A DNA stretch of 64,000 bases from Allomesorhizobium sp043769475 (GTDB taxonomy: Bacteria; Pseudomonadota; Alphaproteobacteria; Rhizobiales; Rhizobiaceae). Below, in pieces: positions 42,572-51,050 of the stretch. Below the pieces are notes generated by a model, which was not told where the DNA came from, ran no database searches, and was given only the letters and a program-made list of their open reading frames with translations. The stretch is from assembly GCF_043769475.1 (NCBI RefSeq), contig NZ_CP171729.1, positions 496,001-560,000 on the forward strand. Reading direction: 5' to 3'. The position numbers and the translations under genes are program-made. The number at the start of each line of letters is the position of its first letter. Position 1 is the stretch's first letter.

Positions 42572-44473
42572 TCAATCCGGAAGGCCGAAGACGGTGAGCT
42601 GACCGCCCAACGTCGTGTAGTCGGCGAGTGCTGCATAGCCGCCGACCGCGCCAAGACCAGCCGTGGAAATCGACTTTTCTTCCTCGGTCGGAGCTCTCTC
42701 GCCCGCCACCGCCGTCTGCCAGGCTGCGGCGCCTTCGGCGCCCAGAAGACCACCTGCGAGGCCGATGCCGGCCCAGCCACCGACGCCCGACAGAACGGCT
42801 ACATATTGCTTGCCGTCATGTTCGAACGTGTTGATGTTGCCGATGATGCCCGACGGCGTCTTGAACTTGTAGAGTTCGTTGCCTTCGGTATCGACAGCCT
42901 TGATGTAGCCTTCCAGCGTGCCGTAGAAGACCACGTCGCCCTCGGTGGCAAGTGCGCCGGACCAGACCGAGAACTGCTCGGGCTTGGACCAGACGATCTC
43001 ACCCTTGGCCGCGTCCCAGGCGATGAAGTTGCCCATGCCGCCATGGCTGCCCGGAGTCGGGTACATTGCCACCGTTGCGCCCACATAGGCCTGGCCGGCG
43101 GTGTAGTTCACCTTGTAAGGCTCGTAGTCCATGCAGACATGGTTGGTCGGCACGTAGAAGAGCCCCGTCTTAGGCGAGTAGGTCGCCGGCTGCTGGTCTT
43201 TCGTTCCAAGGGCAGCTGGGCAGACGCCCGTGGTGTTGGTGTCCTCGCCGTTCTGCTGGGTCGAGTATTTGGCAACTACCTGCGGACGGCCATACTGCTC
43301 GCTCGCCGGATCCATAACGACTTCCGTCGCCCAATTCACCGTGGGATCGTACTTCTTGGCGACGAGAAGCTCGCCAGTTGCACGGTCCATGGTGTAGGCA
43401 AAGCCGTTGCGGTCGAAGTGAACGAGGACGTCGCGTTTCTGGCCCTCGATGTCCATGCCGTCGACAAGGATCATCTCGTTGACGCCGTCATAGTCCCACT
43501 CGTCATGCGGGGTCATCTGGTAGAGCCACTTGGCGGCACCGGTGTCGGCATCGCGGGCCATGATCGTCATCGACCAGCGATTGTCGCCCGGCCTCTGGAC
43601 CGGGTTCCAGGTCGATGGGTTGCCGGTACCGTAGTAGATCAGGTTGAGCTTGGGATCGTAGGAGTACCATCCCCAGGTCGTGCCGCCACCGGTCTTCCAC
43701 TGTTCGCCTTCCCAGGTGTTGATCCCAGAGTCGGGACCAACCGGCTTTCCGAGATGGGTCGTCTTCTCGGGATCGATCAGGGTTTCTGCATCGGGTCCCG
43801 TCGAATAGGCCCGCCAGGCAAGCGAGCCATCCTTCAGATTGTAGGCCGAGATGTGGCCGCGGACACCATATTCGGCGCCAGAGATGCCGATGATCACCTT
43901 GTCCTTGACGACCATGGGCGCGGACGTGCTGGATTCCGCAATGCTGCCGTCGGTGGCTTGGCCGTTCTTGACCTGCCAGGCGACCTCGCCTGTCTTGGCG
44001 TCGAGCGCCGTCACCATCGTGTCGGCTTGGCTGAGGATGATCTTGCCGTCGCCATAGGCGACGCCACGATTGACCGTGTCGCAGCACATGATCGCAATGA
44101 CGCTAGGATCCTGCTTGGGCTCGTATTTCCACAGGATCTTGCCGTCGTTCTTCAGGTCCAGGGCATAGACGATGTTCGGAAACGGGGTGTGGATATACAT
44201 CACGTCGCCGATGACAAGCGGGCCGCCTTCGTGGCCGCGCAACACGCCAGTGGACATTGTCCACTTGACCTGCAGATCCTTCACATTGTCCTTGGTGATC
44301 TGGTTCAGTTTCGAATAACGGGTGTTGGCATAGTCACCCGTAGGCATTGCCCAGTTCTTGGGGTCTGAAGACAGAGTCTGCAGCTCATCGTTGGCAAACG
44401 CGGTGTATGCCGCGCCGCAAGACAGAAATGCCGCAGTCGTTAGTACGTAGGTAGCTTTCGCAAGTACACGCAT
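42572..44473 (-). CDS. xoxF: Lanthanide-dependent methanol dehydrogenase XoxF
   Basis: The 633-residue quinoprotein has a signal peptide (MRVLAKATYVLTTAAFLSCG, cleaved near residue 27) and an eight-bladed propeller with repeated W motifs. The vicinal disulfide that covers PQQ is Cys 130-Cys 131 (IAIMCCDTVNRG). The active site DEWDYDGVNE has the catalytic Asp 327 and, two residues later, Asp 329; this second Asp distinguishes lanthanide XoxF from calcium MxaF, which has Ala there. It oxidises methanol in the periplasm and passes electrons to XoxG. GGGAGG precedes the ATG. A terminator follows, suggesting high single-gene expression. Confidence 0.96.
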   Translation of the reverse strand: MRVLAKATYVLTTAAFLSCGAAYTAFANDELQTLSSDPKNWAMPTGDYANTRYSKLNQITKDNVKDLQVKWTMSTGVLRGHEGGPLVIGDVMYIHTPFPNIVYALDLKNDGKILWKYEPKQDPSVIAIMCCDTVNRGVAYGDGKIILSQADTMVTALDAKTGEVAWQVKNGQATDGSIAESSTSAPMVVKDKVIIGISGAEYGVRGHISAYNLKDGSLAWRAYSTGPDAETLIDPEKTTHLGKPVGPDSGINTWEGEQWKTGGGTTWGWYSYDPKLNLIYYGTGNPSTWNPVQRPGDNRWSMTIMARDADTGAAKWLYQMTPHDEWDYDGVNEMILVDGMDIEGQKRDVLVHFDRNGFAYTMDRATGELLVAKKYDPTVNWATEVVMDPASEQYGRPQVVAKYSTQQNGEDTNTTGVCPAALGTKDQQPATYSPKTGLFYVPTNHVCMDYEPYKVNYTAGQAYVGATVAMYPTPGSHGGMGNFIAWDAAKGEIVWSKPEQFSVWSGALATEGDVVFYGTLEGYIKAVDTEGNELYKFKTPSGIIGNINTFEHDGKQYVAVLSGVGGWAGIGLAGGLLGAEGAAAWQTAVAGERAPTEEEKSISTAGLGAVGGYAALADYTTLGGQLTVFGLPD

Positions 44474-45128
44474 CCGAAATCCTCCCAGGGTTCACAATCG
44501 GGGAATCGACCGTTGAGCCCACAAGGGCTTGCCCAAGCGATTCATGTGGGGGAAGTATTTCCGGCAGCGTGTCACGACCTAAGCCAGACGAGCAGAGGGC
44601 ACCGTTACTGCCCATCTCACTTGGCCTACGAAAGACGGTCGCCGCTCCCTATGACGGTGACGCCCTTGAAGCCGGAAACAGGGAAAGGCTATGTTAATAA
44701 AATCCGTCAGGCAAGAAAAAAGCCCTTGTTTCATGTTGCATCGCAATACATGCGATGATGCGGCGCAACATAAAGAACTATATATGAATATTGGAAGGGC
44801 GTGAACTATTTATTGTAACGCCATTTCAGGAAAATATATATATTTCAGAATATGATCGTCCAGAAGTTGCAAGAAAATCATTGTCAATGGCGTGGCATAT
44901 TTGTTGCGGGCTTTCCAAGCAAGTATGTATGCGAGGCGCGGGCCGAGGATAGTTGAGGAGGTATGAAACGGCAGTGGATTCTATCGCTGCAAAGAGCGTC
45001 AGCAGGCCGGTCCGGAGCCTCTTTTTCGGGGCGTCCGACATTCCTCCTTTGGTCCTATATGACGGCTTGGCGGGCTTTGCCTAACGTTCCCGTATGAGCA
45101 ATTCCAAGCCAATGGAAGGAATGCCCCG
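44474..45128. other. Long intergenic region upstream of xoxF
   Basis: These 655 bases between divergent xoxF and a small exported-protein gene are much richer in A/T than the genes. They hold a perfect dyad CATCGCA-(5)-TGCGATG at 44739-44757, a 14-bp palindrome AAATATATATATTT at 44832-44845, and poly-A/T stretches near 44715. These could be binding sites for methanol or lanthanide-switch regulators of xoxF. A 44-codon frame (44963-45097) has GAGGAGG but too close to its ATG. No convincing gene was seen. Confidence 0.55.
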
Positions 45129-45476
45129 ATGACCAGGTCGATCCGATATTCAACCTTGTCGCTTTGCCTGGCGGCGCTGGCCGCCGGCCCGGCGCAGGCG
45201 GCGGGAGACTACCCCACTTCGGCGCTCGCCGACTATGTGCTCGGCTGCATGAGATCGAACGGCCAGACGCGCCAGGCGCTGGAGCGCTGCTCGTGCTCGA
45301 TCGATGTGATCGCCTCGATCATACCCTACGAACGCTACGAGGCGGCCGAGACGTTCAAGCAGATGGCGCAGACGACCGGCGAGGCGAGCGGACTGTTTCG
45401 CGAAAGCGCGCCGGCAAAGACCGCCGGCGCCGAACTGAAGCGCGCGCAGGCGGAGGCGGATATCCGCTGCTTTTAG
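45129..45476 (+). CDS. Small exported cysteine-containing protein, unknown
   Basis: The 115-residue protein has a signal peptide (SIRYSTLSLCLAALAAGPAQ, cleaved after AQA near residue 24) and a mature part with four Cys: VLGCMRSNGQTRQALERCSC and a final DIRCF, probably forming two disulfides in the periplasm. A GGAAGG ribosome site precedes the ATG. It faces the SoxYZ-like gene convergently and diverges from xoxF. I do not recognise a named family. Proteins of this size and pattern occur next to PQQ/methanol genes, so a role in that system is a guess. Confidence 0.65.
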   Translation: MTRSIRYSTLSLCLAALAAGPAQAAGDYPTSALADYVLGCMRSNGQTRQALERCSCSIDVIASIIPYERYEAAETFKQMAQTTGEASGLFRESAPAKTAGAELKRAQAEADIRCF

Positions 45477-45500
45477 TTCCAGGCCAAATACGTCGCCCTC

Positions 45501-46364
45501 TTAGAGTCCCGCCGCCTCGAGCGGCCATTCGTCGCTGAAGACCTTGCCCTCGGTGTCCGTCGCTTCGACCTTGATGTCGCCGGCGCCCGGGCTGAAGTCG
45601 AAGCGGAAGTTGGGATCCTCCGAGATCGAAATGCCGCCCTCCATAGCGAGCAGCAGCCTGTCGCCCTGGGAGACCGACAGCTTGTGGACGAAATGCGCGG
45701 GGATGAAATACTGGGTCAGCGGATCGCGTTGCAGCCCGGAATTGTTGGGATGCCGGATCATCAGCTGCAGCTCCGGCGCATTGCCCGCCGTCTCGGTCGC
45801 CGCCGGTGTGAACTGGCGCAGCTTCATCTGCCCCATCGAGGCAAGCGCCTCGTCGGTGTTCTTGACTGCCGGCGCCGAGCACCCGCCCGAAGCCTTGACG
45901 AAGGTGCTGGACATGTGGAGTTCGCCGCTTGCCGTTTCGGCGATCGCGCGCAGGTAGGAGTAATCGTCGACGCGCACGCGGGTCGACAGATGGGTGACGC
46001 CCGCATCCTTGCCGATCTGGAACGTCGCCGCCACCGGCGCGGGGTTCACGTCGATGATCATGGTCACCGACTTGACGCCGTCGGGCGGCGCCTTGGCGGC
46101 ATCGATATAGATGTCGACCGGCACAAGTGCCGCATCCTGCGCGCGCTTCGGCGCCTCGATCCGGATAAGGCCGGTATCGGAGAGGATCTGCCGGTCGCCG
46201 AAGACATCGCCTTTGAGGGCCGTCCAGATCCTCTCAGACGATGAGGGGGACTGCTGCGCCAGCGCCGGTGTGGCGCCGGTGAGTGTACCCACGGCCATGG
46301 CGGCCGCGCCAAAGAGCGTCGCGGCGATTACAAACCGCCGATTCTTGGATACGCCGTCTTGCAT
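45501..46364 (-). CDS. Quinoprotein dehydrogenase-associated SoxYZ-like carrier
   Basis: The 287-residue protein has a long signal region (residues 1-36, ending LAQQ), then a SoxY-like domain (WTALKGDVFGDRQILSDTGL and the carrier Cys in VKASGGCSAPAVKN near residue 160). A SoxZ-like domain follows (QLMIRHPNNSGLQRDPLTQY, about residues 203-222, to the end). In Sox systems the SoxY Cys carries sulfur intermediates; in this fused group the carried species is unknown. It lies 137 bp upstream of the MBL-fold hydrolase on the same strand, and both are markers of the quinoprotein relay cluster. Confidence 0.86.
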   Translation of the reverse strand: MQDGVSKNRRFVIAATLFGAAAMAVGTLTGATPALAQQSPSSSERIWTALKGDVFGDRQILSDTGLIRIEAPKRAQDAALVPVDIYIDAAKAPPDGVKSVTMIIDVNPAPVAATFQIGKDAGVTHLSTRVRVDDYSYLRAIAETASGELHMSSTFVKASGGCSAPAVKNTDEALASMGQMKLRQFTPAATETAGNAPELQLMIRHPNNSGLQRDPLTQYFIPAHFVHKLSVSQGDRLLLAMEGGISISEDPNFRFDFSPGAGDIKVEATDTEGKVFSDEWPLEAAGL

Positions 46365-46501
46365 TTCGGTGCCTCCACCGGTTCGAAGGTGGTGCCCAGG
46401 CTGAGCAGAATCATAAGCCGGGGCGAGGGCGTTGGCAAATTACGCCGTCGTGAGCGTTCGACCGGCAAACCAGGCGCCGGCCGGATGCCTGGACGATAGC
46501 C

Positions 46502-47464
46502 TCACTCCCATTCCAGCTCGGCGTAGGCGGCGGTCGCGTTGCGCTCGTTGTATTCGTCGAAGAGCGCCCATTTGGACGCCTCGCTTCGGCCGGCCGTCTT
46601 GACCGTCTCGGCAAGGGGCCGGCCCTCGGCGATCGCCTGCCGGACGTCTCCGGCCAGAACCTCGAAATAGCGTCGCTGGGCGGCCAGCGCGTCCGGCCAG
46701 CGGGCCGCGACCGGGCCGTGGCCCGGCACGGCGCTGCGTGCGTCGATCGCGGCAAGCGCATCCATCTGGCGGATCCAGCCAAGCAGCGAGCCGTCCAGCG
46801 TCGGCAGATGCTCCATGAAGACGAGATCGCCGGCCAACAGCATGCGGGTCCGGGCGTCGAAGACAGTCAAGTCGTTGTCGGTATGGGCGGCTTTCCAAGC
46901 CCGTAGGTCCAGCACGCGCCCGCCGAGGTCGAGTTCGACGCGATCGGCGACCAGCTGCGCCGGCGGCACGATCTCCACGCCCTCCATCAGCGCGTCGCCG
47001 AGCTGGTTGTGATAATTCCGCAGGTAGAACGCGCCGCGCGCCTCTAGCGCGCGCGGCAGGTTGCGATGGCCCACGACCGTCGCCCCGATGTCGCGGAACG
47101 CCGCATTGCCGAAGATGTGGTCGGGATGCATGTGGGTGTTGATCAGGAAGCGGATCGGCTTTTGCGTAACCTCCCTGATCGCGGCGATGAAGGCGTGCGC
47201 CTGGACGAGACTGCCGCCGCTGTCTATCGCGGCGACTGCTTCCTCGCCGACGACGATGCCCAGATTGCAGATCGCGCCTTCGTTGCCGGGGGTCATCAAC
47301 TCGTTCTTGCCCCGAAAGGCAAAGACGCCGTCGGCAATCTCGCTCAGTGCGAAGTCCGTGGCGGCTGCCAGGGCGCCATGCGGAAAACAGCATGGCAGCG
47401 CCGCGCCGGCGCCGACGCAGGCGAACCCGGTCACAAGCCCCCGGCGAACCCGATCGATAGGCAT
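46502..47464 (-). CDS. Quinoprotein relay system metallo-beta-lactamase-fold hydrolase
   Basis: The start at 47464 follows GGGAGGAACG. The 320-residue exported protein has a signal sequence (VRRGLVTGFACVGAGAALPC) and an MBL fold with the metal motif NTHMHPDHIFGNAAF (His-x-His-x-Asp-His), later His in TVVGHRNLP, Asp in LAGDLVFMEH and His in VPGHGPV. It belongs to the zinc hydrolase group found with SoxYZ-like carriers and PQQ enzymes. The substrate is unknown; release of a group bound to the SoxYZ-like carrier is a tempting idea. The transporter genes lie just upstream. Confidence 0.86.
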   Translation of the reverse strand: MPIDRVRRGLVTGFACVGAGAALPCCFPHGALAAATDFALSEIADGVFAFRGKNELMTPGNEGAICNLGIVVGEEAVAAIDSGGSLVQAHAFIAAIREVTQKPIRFLINTHMHPDHIFGNAAFRDIGATVVGHRNLPRALEARGAFYLRNYHNQLGDALMEGVEIVPPAQLVADRVELDLGGRVLDLRAWKAAHTDNDLTVFDARTRMLLAGDLVFMEHLPTLDGSLLGWIRQMDALAAIDARSAVPGHGPVAARWPDALAAQRRYFEVLAGDVRQAIAEGRPLAETVKTAGRSEASKWALFDEYNERNATAAYAELEWE

Positions 47465-47492
47465 CGTTCCTCCCATATGCTTTCGGTGCGGA

Positions 47493-48233
47493 TCACGCCG
47501 CGTACGGAAACTTCTCGTGAAACGACCGCAGAAGGTCGCTCATCACCTGGCGGTTGCGATATTGCCGCGGCAGCCGCACGTCGAACACGCCGAGCACGTG
47601 GGCGGGCCGCGGCGACAGGACGATGATGCGGTCGGACAGCATCAGCGCCTCGCGCAGATTGTGCGTCACCATTAACGCGGTGGTTGGCCGCGCCGACCAC
47701 ACTTCGAGGAGCAGGTAGCGAAGCCGCTCAGCCGTCTGTTCGTCGAGCGAGACGAACGGCTCGTCGAGAAAGAGCACGGCCGGCTCGGTGGCGAACGCCC
47801 TGGCGAGGGCCGCCCTGCGTGCAAGCCCGAGCGACAGTTCCGAGGGAAACAGCGAGCGCATGCCGGCAAGGCCGAGACTGTCGAACAGCCAGTCGAGCTT
47901 GGCGTTGCGCATCCCCTTGGGCAGGGCGAGCCGGACATTCTGCTCGACGGTCCGCCAAGGCAGCAGGGTCGGCTCCTGGAACACGACGGCGATGCGGTTC
48001 GAGCCGCCTTGGGGCAATTGGAAGGAACCTGAAAAGTCGGTGTCGAGGCCGAGCAGGATGCGCAGCGTGGTGGTCTTGCCGCAGCCCGATGGCCCGAGCA
48101 GGCAGGCGAATTCGCCTTGCCGGACCTCAAAGGAAAGGTCGTGCAGCGCCGTCACCGGGACGCCCGCCGCGGACCTGAAGGTCTTTTCGGCGATGTCGAC
48201 CCTAAGCGGGACGGCGACGCCAACGGGTTGCAT
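47493..48233 (-). CDS. ABC transporter ATPase (NitT/TauT type) with degenerate signature
   Basis: The ATG at 48233 is used; the frame extends 11 codons further into the permease gene. The 246-residue ATPase has Walker A GPSGCGKTT, Q-loop VVFQEPTLLPWRTV, Walker B AVLFLDEPFVSLDE and switch His in MVTHNLREA. The signature normally LSGGxxQR is ELSLGLARRAALARAF, so both the second Gly and the Gln are changed. It overlaps the permease gene by 32 bp. With the binding protein it forms a SsuABC/TauABC-like importer inside the quinoprotein cluster. A lanthanide or cofactor-related substrate is possible but unproven. Confidence 0.84.
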   Translation of the reverse strand: MQPVGVAVPLRVDIAEKTFRSAAGVPVTALHDLSFEVRQGEFACLLGPSGCGKTTTLRILLGLDTDFSGSFQLPQGGSNRIAVVFQEPTLLPWRTVEQNVRLALPKGMRNAKLDWLFDSLGLAGMRSLFPSELSLGLARRAALARAFATEPAVLFLDEPFVSLDEQTAERLRYLLLEVWSARPTTALMVTHNLREALMLSDRIIVLSPRPAHVLGVFDVRLPRQYRNRQVMSDLLRSFHEKFPYAA

Positions 48234-49029
48234 GTCGTTCAACGGGCTGCACCAGGAGGAGTTCAATGAGGAGCATGATCGCGACGAAAGCCAGCGTGTA
48301 GGCGAGGATGGCTGCCACGTCGAAGAGCTGGAAATGGAGATAGATCTGGAAGCCGACGCCGTTGGAGCGGCCGAGCAGTTCGACCACCAGGACGATCTTC
48401 CAGATGAGGGCGACGCCGGACCGCGAGGCGGCGGCGAGGTAGGGCTGAAGCTGCGGCAGCAGGATGTGCCGCAGGCGGTCCAGGGGACCGAAACGATAGA
48501 CCGCGGCCATCTCGGCGTAGCGCGGGTCGAGCGCCCTGGCGCCTTCGCGCATTGTCACCACGACGTTGGGAATCTTGTTCACCGCGACCGCGCCTATGGC
48601 CGCCGCCTCGTTGAGGCCGAACCAGATATAGGCGAGTACGATGATGACCAGCGCGGGGATGTTGAGGAACAGGACGACCCAGGGATTGAAGAACTGGTCC
48701 GCGCGGCGATGGACGCCGAGGAGGACGCCGATGACCGAGCCGATGACCATCGCCACGACGAACGCCGCAGCGACCCGGCCAAGCGTGACGCCGAGGTGGT
48801 AGGGCAGTTCGCCGCTCGCAGTATCGTTATAAAGCACCCGCCACACCTGGTCCGGCGGCGGGAATGCGCGGCTCGGCCAAGCCTCCGCAGCGAAGCTCCA
48901 AAGGAGAAACAGGCCGAGCAGGGACGCGGCGGTTGTCAGCGCCGGCACGGCGAACGCGCGCCGGCCCGAGCGGAGCGGCAGTGCCGCGCCCGCCGTGGTG
49001 ATCCCGCGGTCGACACCCGGTGAAGTCAT
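48202..49029 (-). CDS. ABC transporter permease (NitT/TauT type)
   Basis: The 275-residue protein has about six membrane segments (the first TTAASLLGLFLLWSFAAEAW), and the permease core LGVTLGRVAAAFVVAMVIGS with the EAA-like loop YAEMAAVYRFGPLDRLRHIL. This is the SsuC/TauC type of importer permease. It starts within the stop of the binding-protein gene (ATGA) and overlaps the ATPase gene, so all three are coupled. Substrate unknown. Confidence 0.86.
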   Translation of the reverse strand: MTSPGVDRGITTAGAALPLRSGRRAFAVPALTTAASLLGLFLLWSFAAEAWPSRAFPPPDQVWRVLYNDTASGELPYHLGVTLGRVAAAFVVAMVIGSVIGVLLGVHRRADQFFNPWVVLFLNIPALVIIVLAYIWFGLNEAAAIGAVAVNKIPNVVVTMREGARALDPRYAEMAAVYRFGPLDRLRHILLPQLQPYLAAASRSGVALIWKIVLVVELLGRSNGVGFQIYLHFQLFDVAAILAYTLAFVAIMLLIELLLVQPVERHATRWRRRPA

Positions 49030-50015
49030 TTCGAAAGCTCCGGCCAGTATGTGCCCGGCGCCATTTCGGGCGCGCTGCCGACCAGCTTCTCGCCGCCGAT
49101 TTCAGCGAGCACCCGGTAGAGCTTGCCGGCGTCGGCCTCTTCCTCGGCGATCGTCCGCGCCGGGATGCCCTCGCGGTAGCAGTCGCGCAGCTTTTCCAGT
49201 TCCGCGCCCTCGGCGCGGACGATCGGAGCCAGGCGCTGCCATTCGGCGTCCGACCGGGCCAGCAGATCCTTGGCCTGGGCGGAAGCCTTGACGAAGCCTT
49301 TCGCGGCGTCCGGATTGTCGTTCGCCCATTTCTCGTGGAAGACGTAGCCCAGCGCCGACACTGCGGCCGAGGCTCCGAGCGCCTTGGCCGCGTCCTCGGC
49401 GCCGACCAGGCGGCGAAAGTCGTTGGCTTCGAGCCGGGCGCAAAAATGCCAGAAATTCAGCACCGCATCGAGTTCGCCCTGCATCGCCTTTTCCGAAAGC
49501 AGCGGCGGCGCGCCGAAGACGATCTCGTTTGCCGTGGTCAGATCGACGCCGTGGTCGCGCCTGGCCAGCGCCTGGATGAGCAGCCAGCTCTTGTCGAGCG
49601 GACCGCCGGCGACGCCGATCTTTTTCTGCTTCAGGTCGGCGATGGTCCGGATCGGCGATTCCTGCCTGACCATGATGGCGCCGACCGCGGTGGAATAGGG
49701 GGCCAGCGTCACATCATCGCCTTCCGAGCGCTGGCGCGAAACCCACAGCCAGTCGGAGACGATGATGTCGATCTCGCCGGCCAGCATCGCGACATTGGTG
49801 GCGTCCTCGCCGGCGAAATACACGACTTCGAGGTCGATCCCGTTGGCGGCGTCGAGTTTGTGGTGCTTCACCGTGTCGAGTTCCCAGCTCACGGTGCCGA
49901 ACTTCAGGACGCCAATGCGAACCTTTGCGGCGGCGCGAGCCGCGCCTGCTGCAGTGAGAACCGCGGCCGTTCCCAGCGCCGCCAGGCGAAGCGCGCCGCG
50001 TCTCGAAATCATCAT
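49026..50015 (-). CDS. ABC transporter substrate-binding protein (NitT/TauT type)
   Basis: The start at 50015 follows GGGAGGAGATGTC; the open frame upstream belongs to the small frameshifted gene. The 329-residue protein has a Tat-like signal (MMISRRGALRLAALGTAAVL) and a SsuA/THI5-like domain: KVRIGVLKFGTVSWELDTVK, LEVVYFAGEDATNVAMLAGE, then DIIVSDWLWVSRQRSEGD and GVAGGPLDKSWLLI. It is exported, probably folded. In methylotrophs a comparable ABC system accompanies lanthanide utilisation genes, so a metal-chelate or small organic ligand is possible. The identity of the ligand cannot be read from the sequence. Confidence 0.84.
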   Translation of the reverse strand: MMISRRGALRLAALGTAAVLTAAGAARAAAKVRIGVLKFGTVSWELDTVKHHKLDAANGIDLEVVYFAGEDATNVAMLAGEIDIIVSDWLWVSRQRSEGDDVTLAPYSTAVGAIMVRQESPIRTIADLKQKKIGVAGGPLDKSWLLIQALARRDHGVDLTTANEIVFGAPPLLSEKAMQGELDAVLNFWHFCARLEANDFRRLVGAEDAAKALGASAAVSALGYVFHEKWANDNPDAAKGFVKASAQAKDLLARSDAEWQRLAPIVRAEGAELEKLRDCYREGIPARTIAEEEADAGKLYRVLAEIGGEKLVGSAPEMAPGTYWPELSK

Positions 50016-50073
50016 GACATCTCCTCCCAAAGGCCGCAGATGAACGCGACCGGGCCGATGAGCGCTTGCGACA

Positions 50074-50282
50074 TCAGATCGATCGCTCCTTGTCGGGAAA
50101 AGTGCACCGCCAGCGCACGACCTTGACGGTCGGGTGTTCGACGACCATTTCGCAATTTCGGCCGGCGCAAGGAGCATACACTGGAGCAGAGAGCCGCGGC
50201 TCTCGAAATAGAGATGCTCCTCCCGGCAGTTGCTCGGATTGGCGGTCAGGCAAACCGTCAAGATGAGATCGACCATTTCCAT
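50074..50282 (-). pseudogene. Small cysteine-containing protein gene with single-base frameshift
   Basis: The frame starts MEMVDLILTVCLTANPSNCR and continues REEHLYFESRGSLLQCMLLA and EIAKWSS. It then changes to a low-complexity sequence that opens into the downstream binding-protein gene. In the other frame the expected ending VKVVRWRCTFPDKERSI and a stop at 50074-50076 are present. One extra base near 50139-50140 would give SSEHPTVKVVRWRC and a 69-residue protein. The pattern (CREE..., LLQCM, IAKW..., WRC) resembles a small conserved alphaproteobacterial family of unknown function. It is the second one-base disruption in this window. Confidence 0.65.
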
Positions 50283-50616
50283 TTCAGCACCTTGCAACGG
50301 CGTCCCCGGGACGCTCGCCTCGACGTTTCAGCCGGAGAGTCGCCCTGGACAAAACGTCGTCGCTTGCCGGATTTCCTCAAGGTGCCCGTCGGGAAACCGG
50401 AATTGCGGGAAGCTACGCGGTCGCCCCATGGCCGTCAACAAAGACGAATGGACAGGCGTTCGCGATCGGCTGTGACAACGTATGTAGTTGACATCCTCCA
50501 CCCTCCGTCTAGCTTTCCGAGGTGCAGGGACGGAATGACCCGCATGAATGCGCGTGCCGCCGCAAGGCTCGCATGCCATCGTCTAGGGCACTGTGACGAG
50601 CAATGAGGAAATGCCA
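50283..50616. other. Intergenic region before cytochrome c gene
   Basis: These 334 bases hold no gene I can support. A TTGACA box at about 50489-50494 and following AT-poor sequence may form the promoter for the cytochrome gene. A GAGGAA ribosome site lies immediately before the start. Weak open frames here have no ribosome site and no family resemblance. Confidence 0.4.
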
Positions 50617-50997
50617 ATGCGCGCTGCCGCGTTTTTTGCCGCCATCTCAATCGTGACCCTGTCGACGGGGCAATCCCTGGCTCAGGATGCCGCCGCCGGC
50701 GAAAAGGTCTTCGCCAAATGCAAGGCCTGCCATGTTATCGACAAGGACCAGAACAAGATCGGGCCGTCGCTGATGGGCGTGGTCGGCCGAACCGCCGGCA
50801 CCCATGCGGATTTCAAATATTCACCGGCCATGGTCGAGGCCGGCAAAGGCGGGCTGGTGTGGGACGACGCCACCCTGACGGAATATCTCCGCGCGCCTCG
50901 GGAAATGATCAAGGGCGGAAAAATGGCGTTCCCCGGCCTGAAGAAGGACGAGGATCTCGCCAACGTCATTGCCTATCTCAAGCAGTTCCCCGGATAA
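50617..50997 (+). CDS. Class I c-type cytochrome
   Basis: The ATG at 50617 is favoured because GAGGAA sits six bases before it; an ATG at 50611 is closer. The 126-residue protein has a signal peptide (MRAAAFFAAISIVTLSTGQS, cleaved after LAQ), heme motif CKACH near residue 34, the NKIGPSLMGVVGRTAG segment and axial Met in GGKMAFPGLKKDEDLANVIA. This is the cytochrome c2/c550 fold. It may carry electrons from the methanol oxidation cytochrome to an oxidase. It faces the cbb operon convergently. Confidence 0.9.
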   Translation: MRAAAFFAAISIVTLSTGQSLAQDAAAGEKVFAKCKACHVIDKDQNKIGPSLMGVVGRTAGTHADFKYSPAMVEAGKGGLVWDDATLTEYLRAPREMIKGGKMAFPGLKKDEDLANVIAYLKQFPG

Positions 50998-51050
50998 CGG
51001 ACGCTGTTCCGGCCATTTGCAGGCCGGCATCATCTGAATATCAACACACC

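Noticed and set aside
42572..44473. Calcium-type methanol dehydrogenase MxaF
   Set aside because: The DEWDYDG active-site segment carries the second Asp diagnostic of XoxF, and no mxaI small subunit is present.
44826..45041. 71-codon minus-strand frame
   Set aside because: The GGAGG lies one base from the ATG and the composition follows the AT-rich intergenic sequence; no homology seen.
44963..45097. 44-codon frame with GAGGAGG upstream
   Set aside because: The ribosome-like sequence is only one or two bases from the ATG, and the peptide (MKRQWILSLQRASAG...) has no recognisable features.
50230..50475. 81-codon frame before the cytochrome gene
   Set aside because: It overlaps the small frameshifted gene on the opposite strand, has no ribosome site and no family resemblance.
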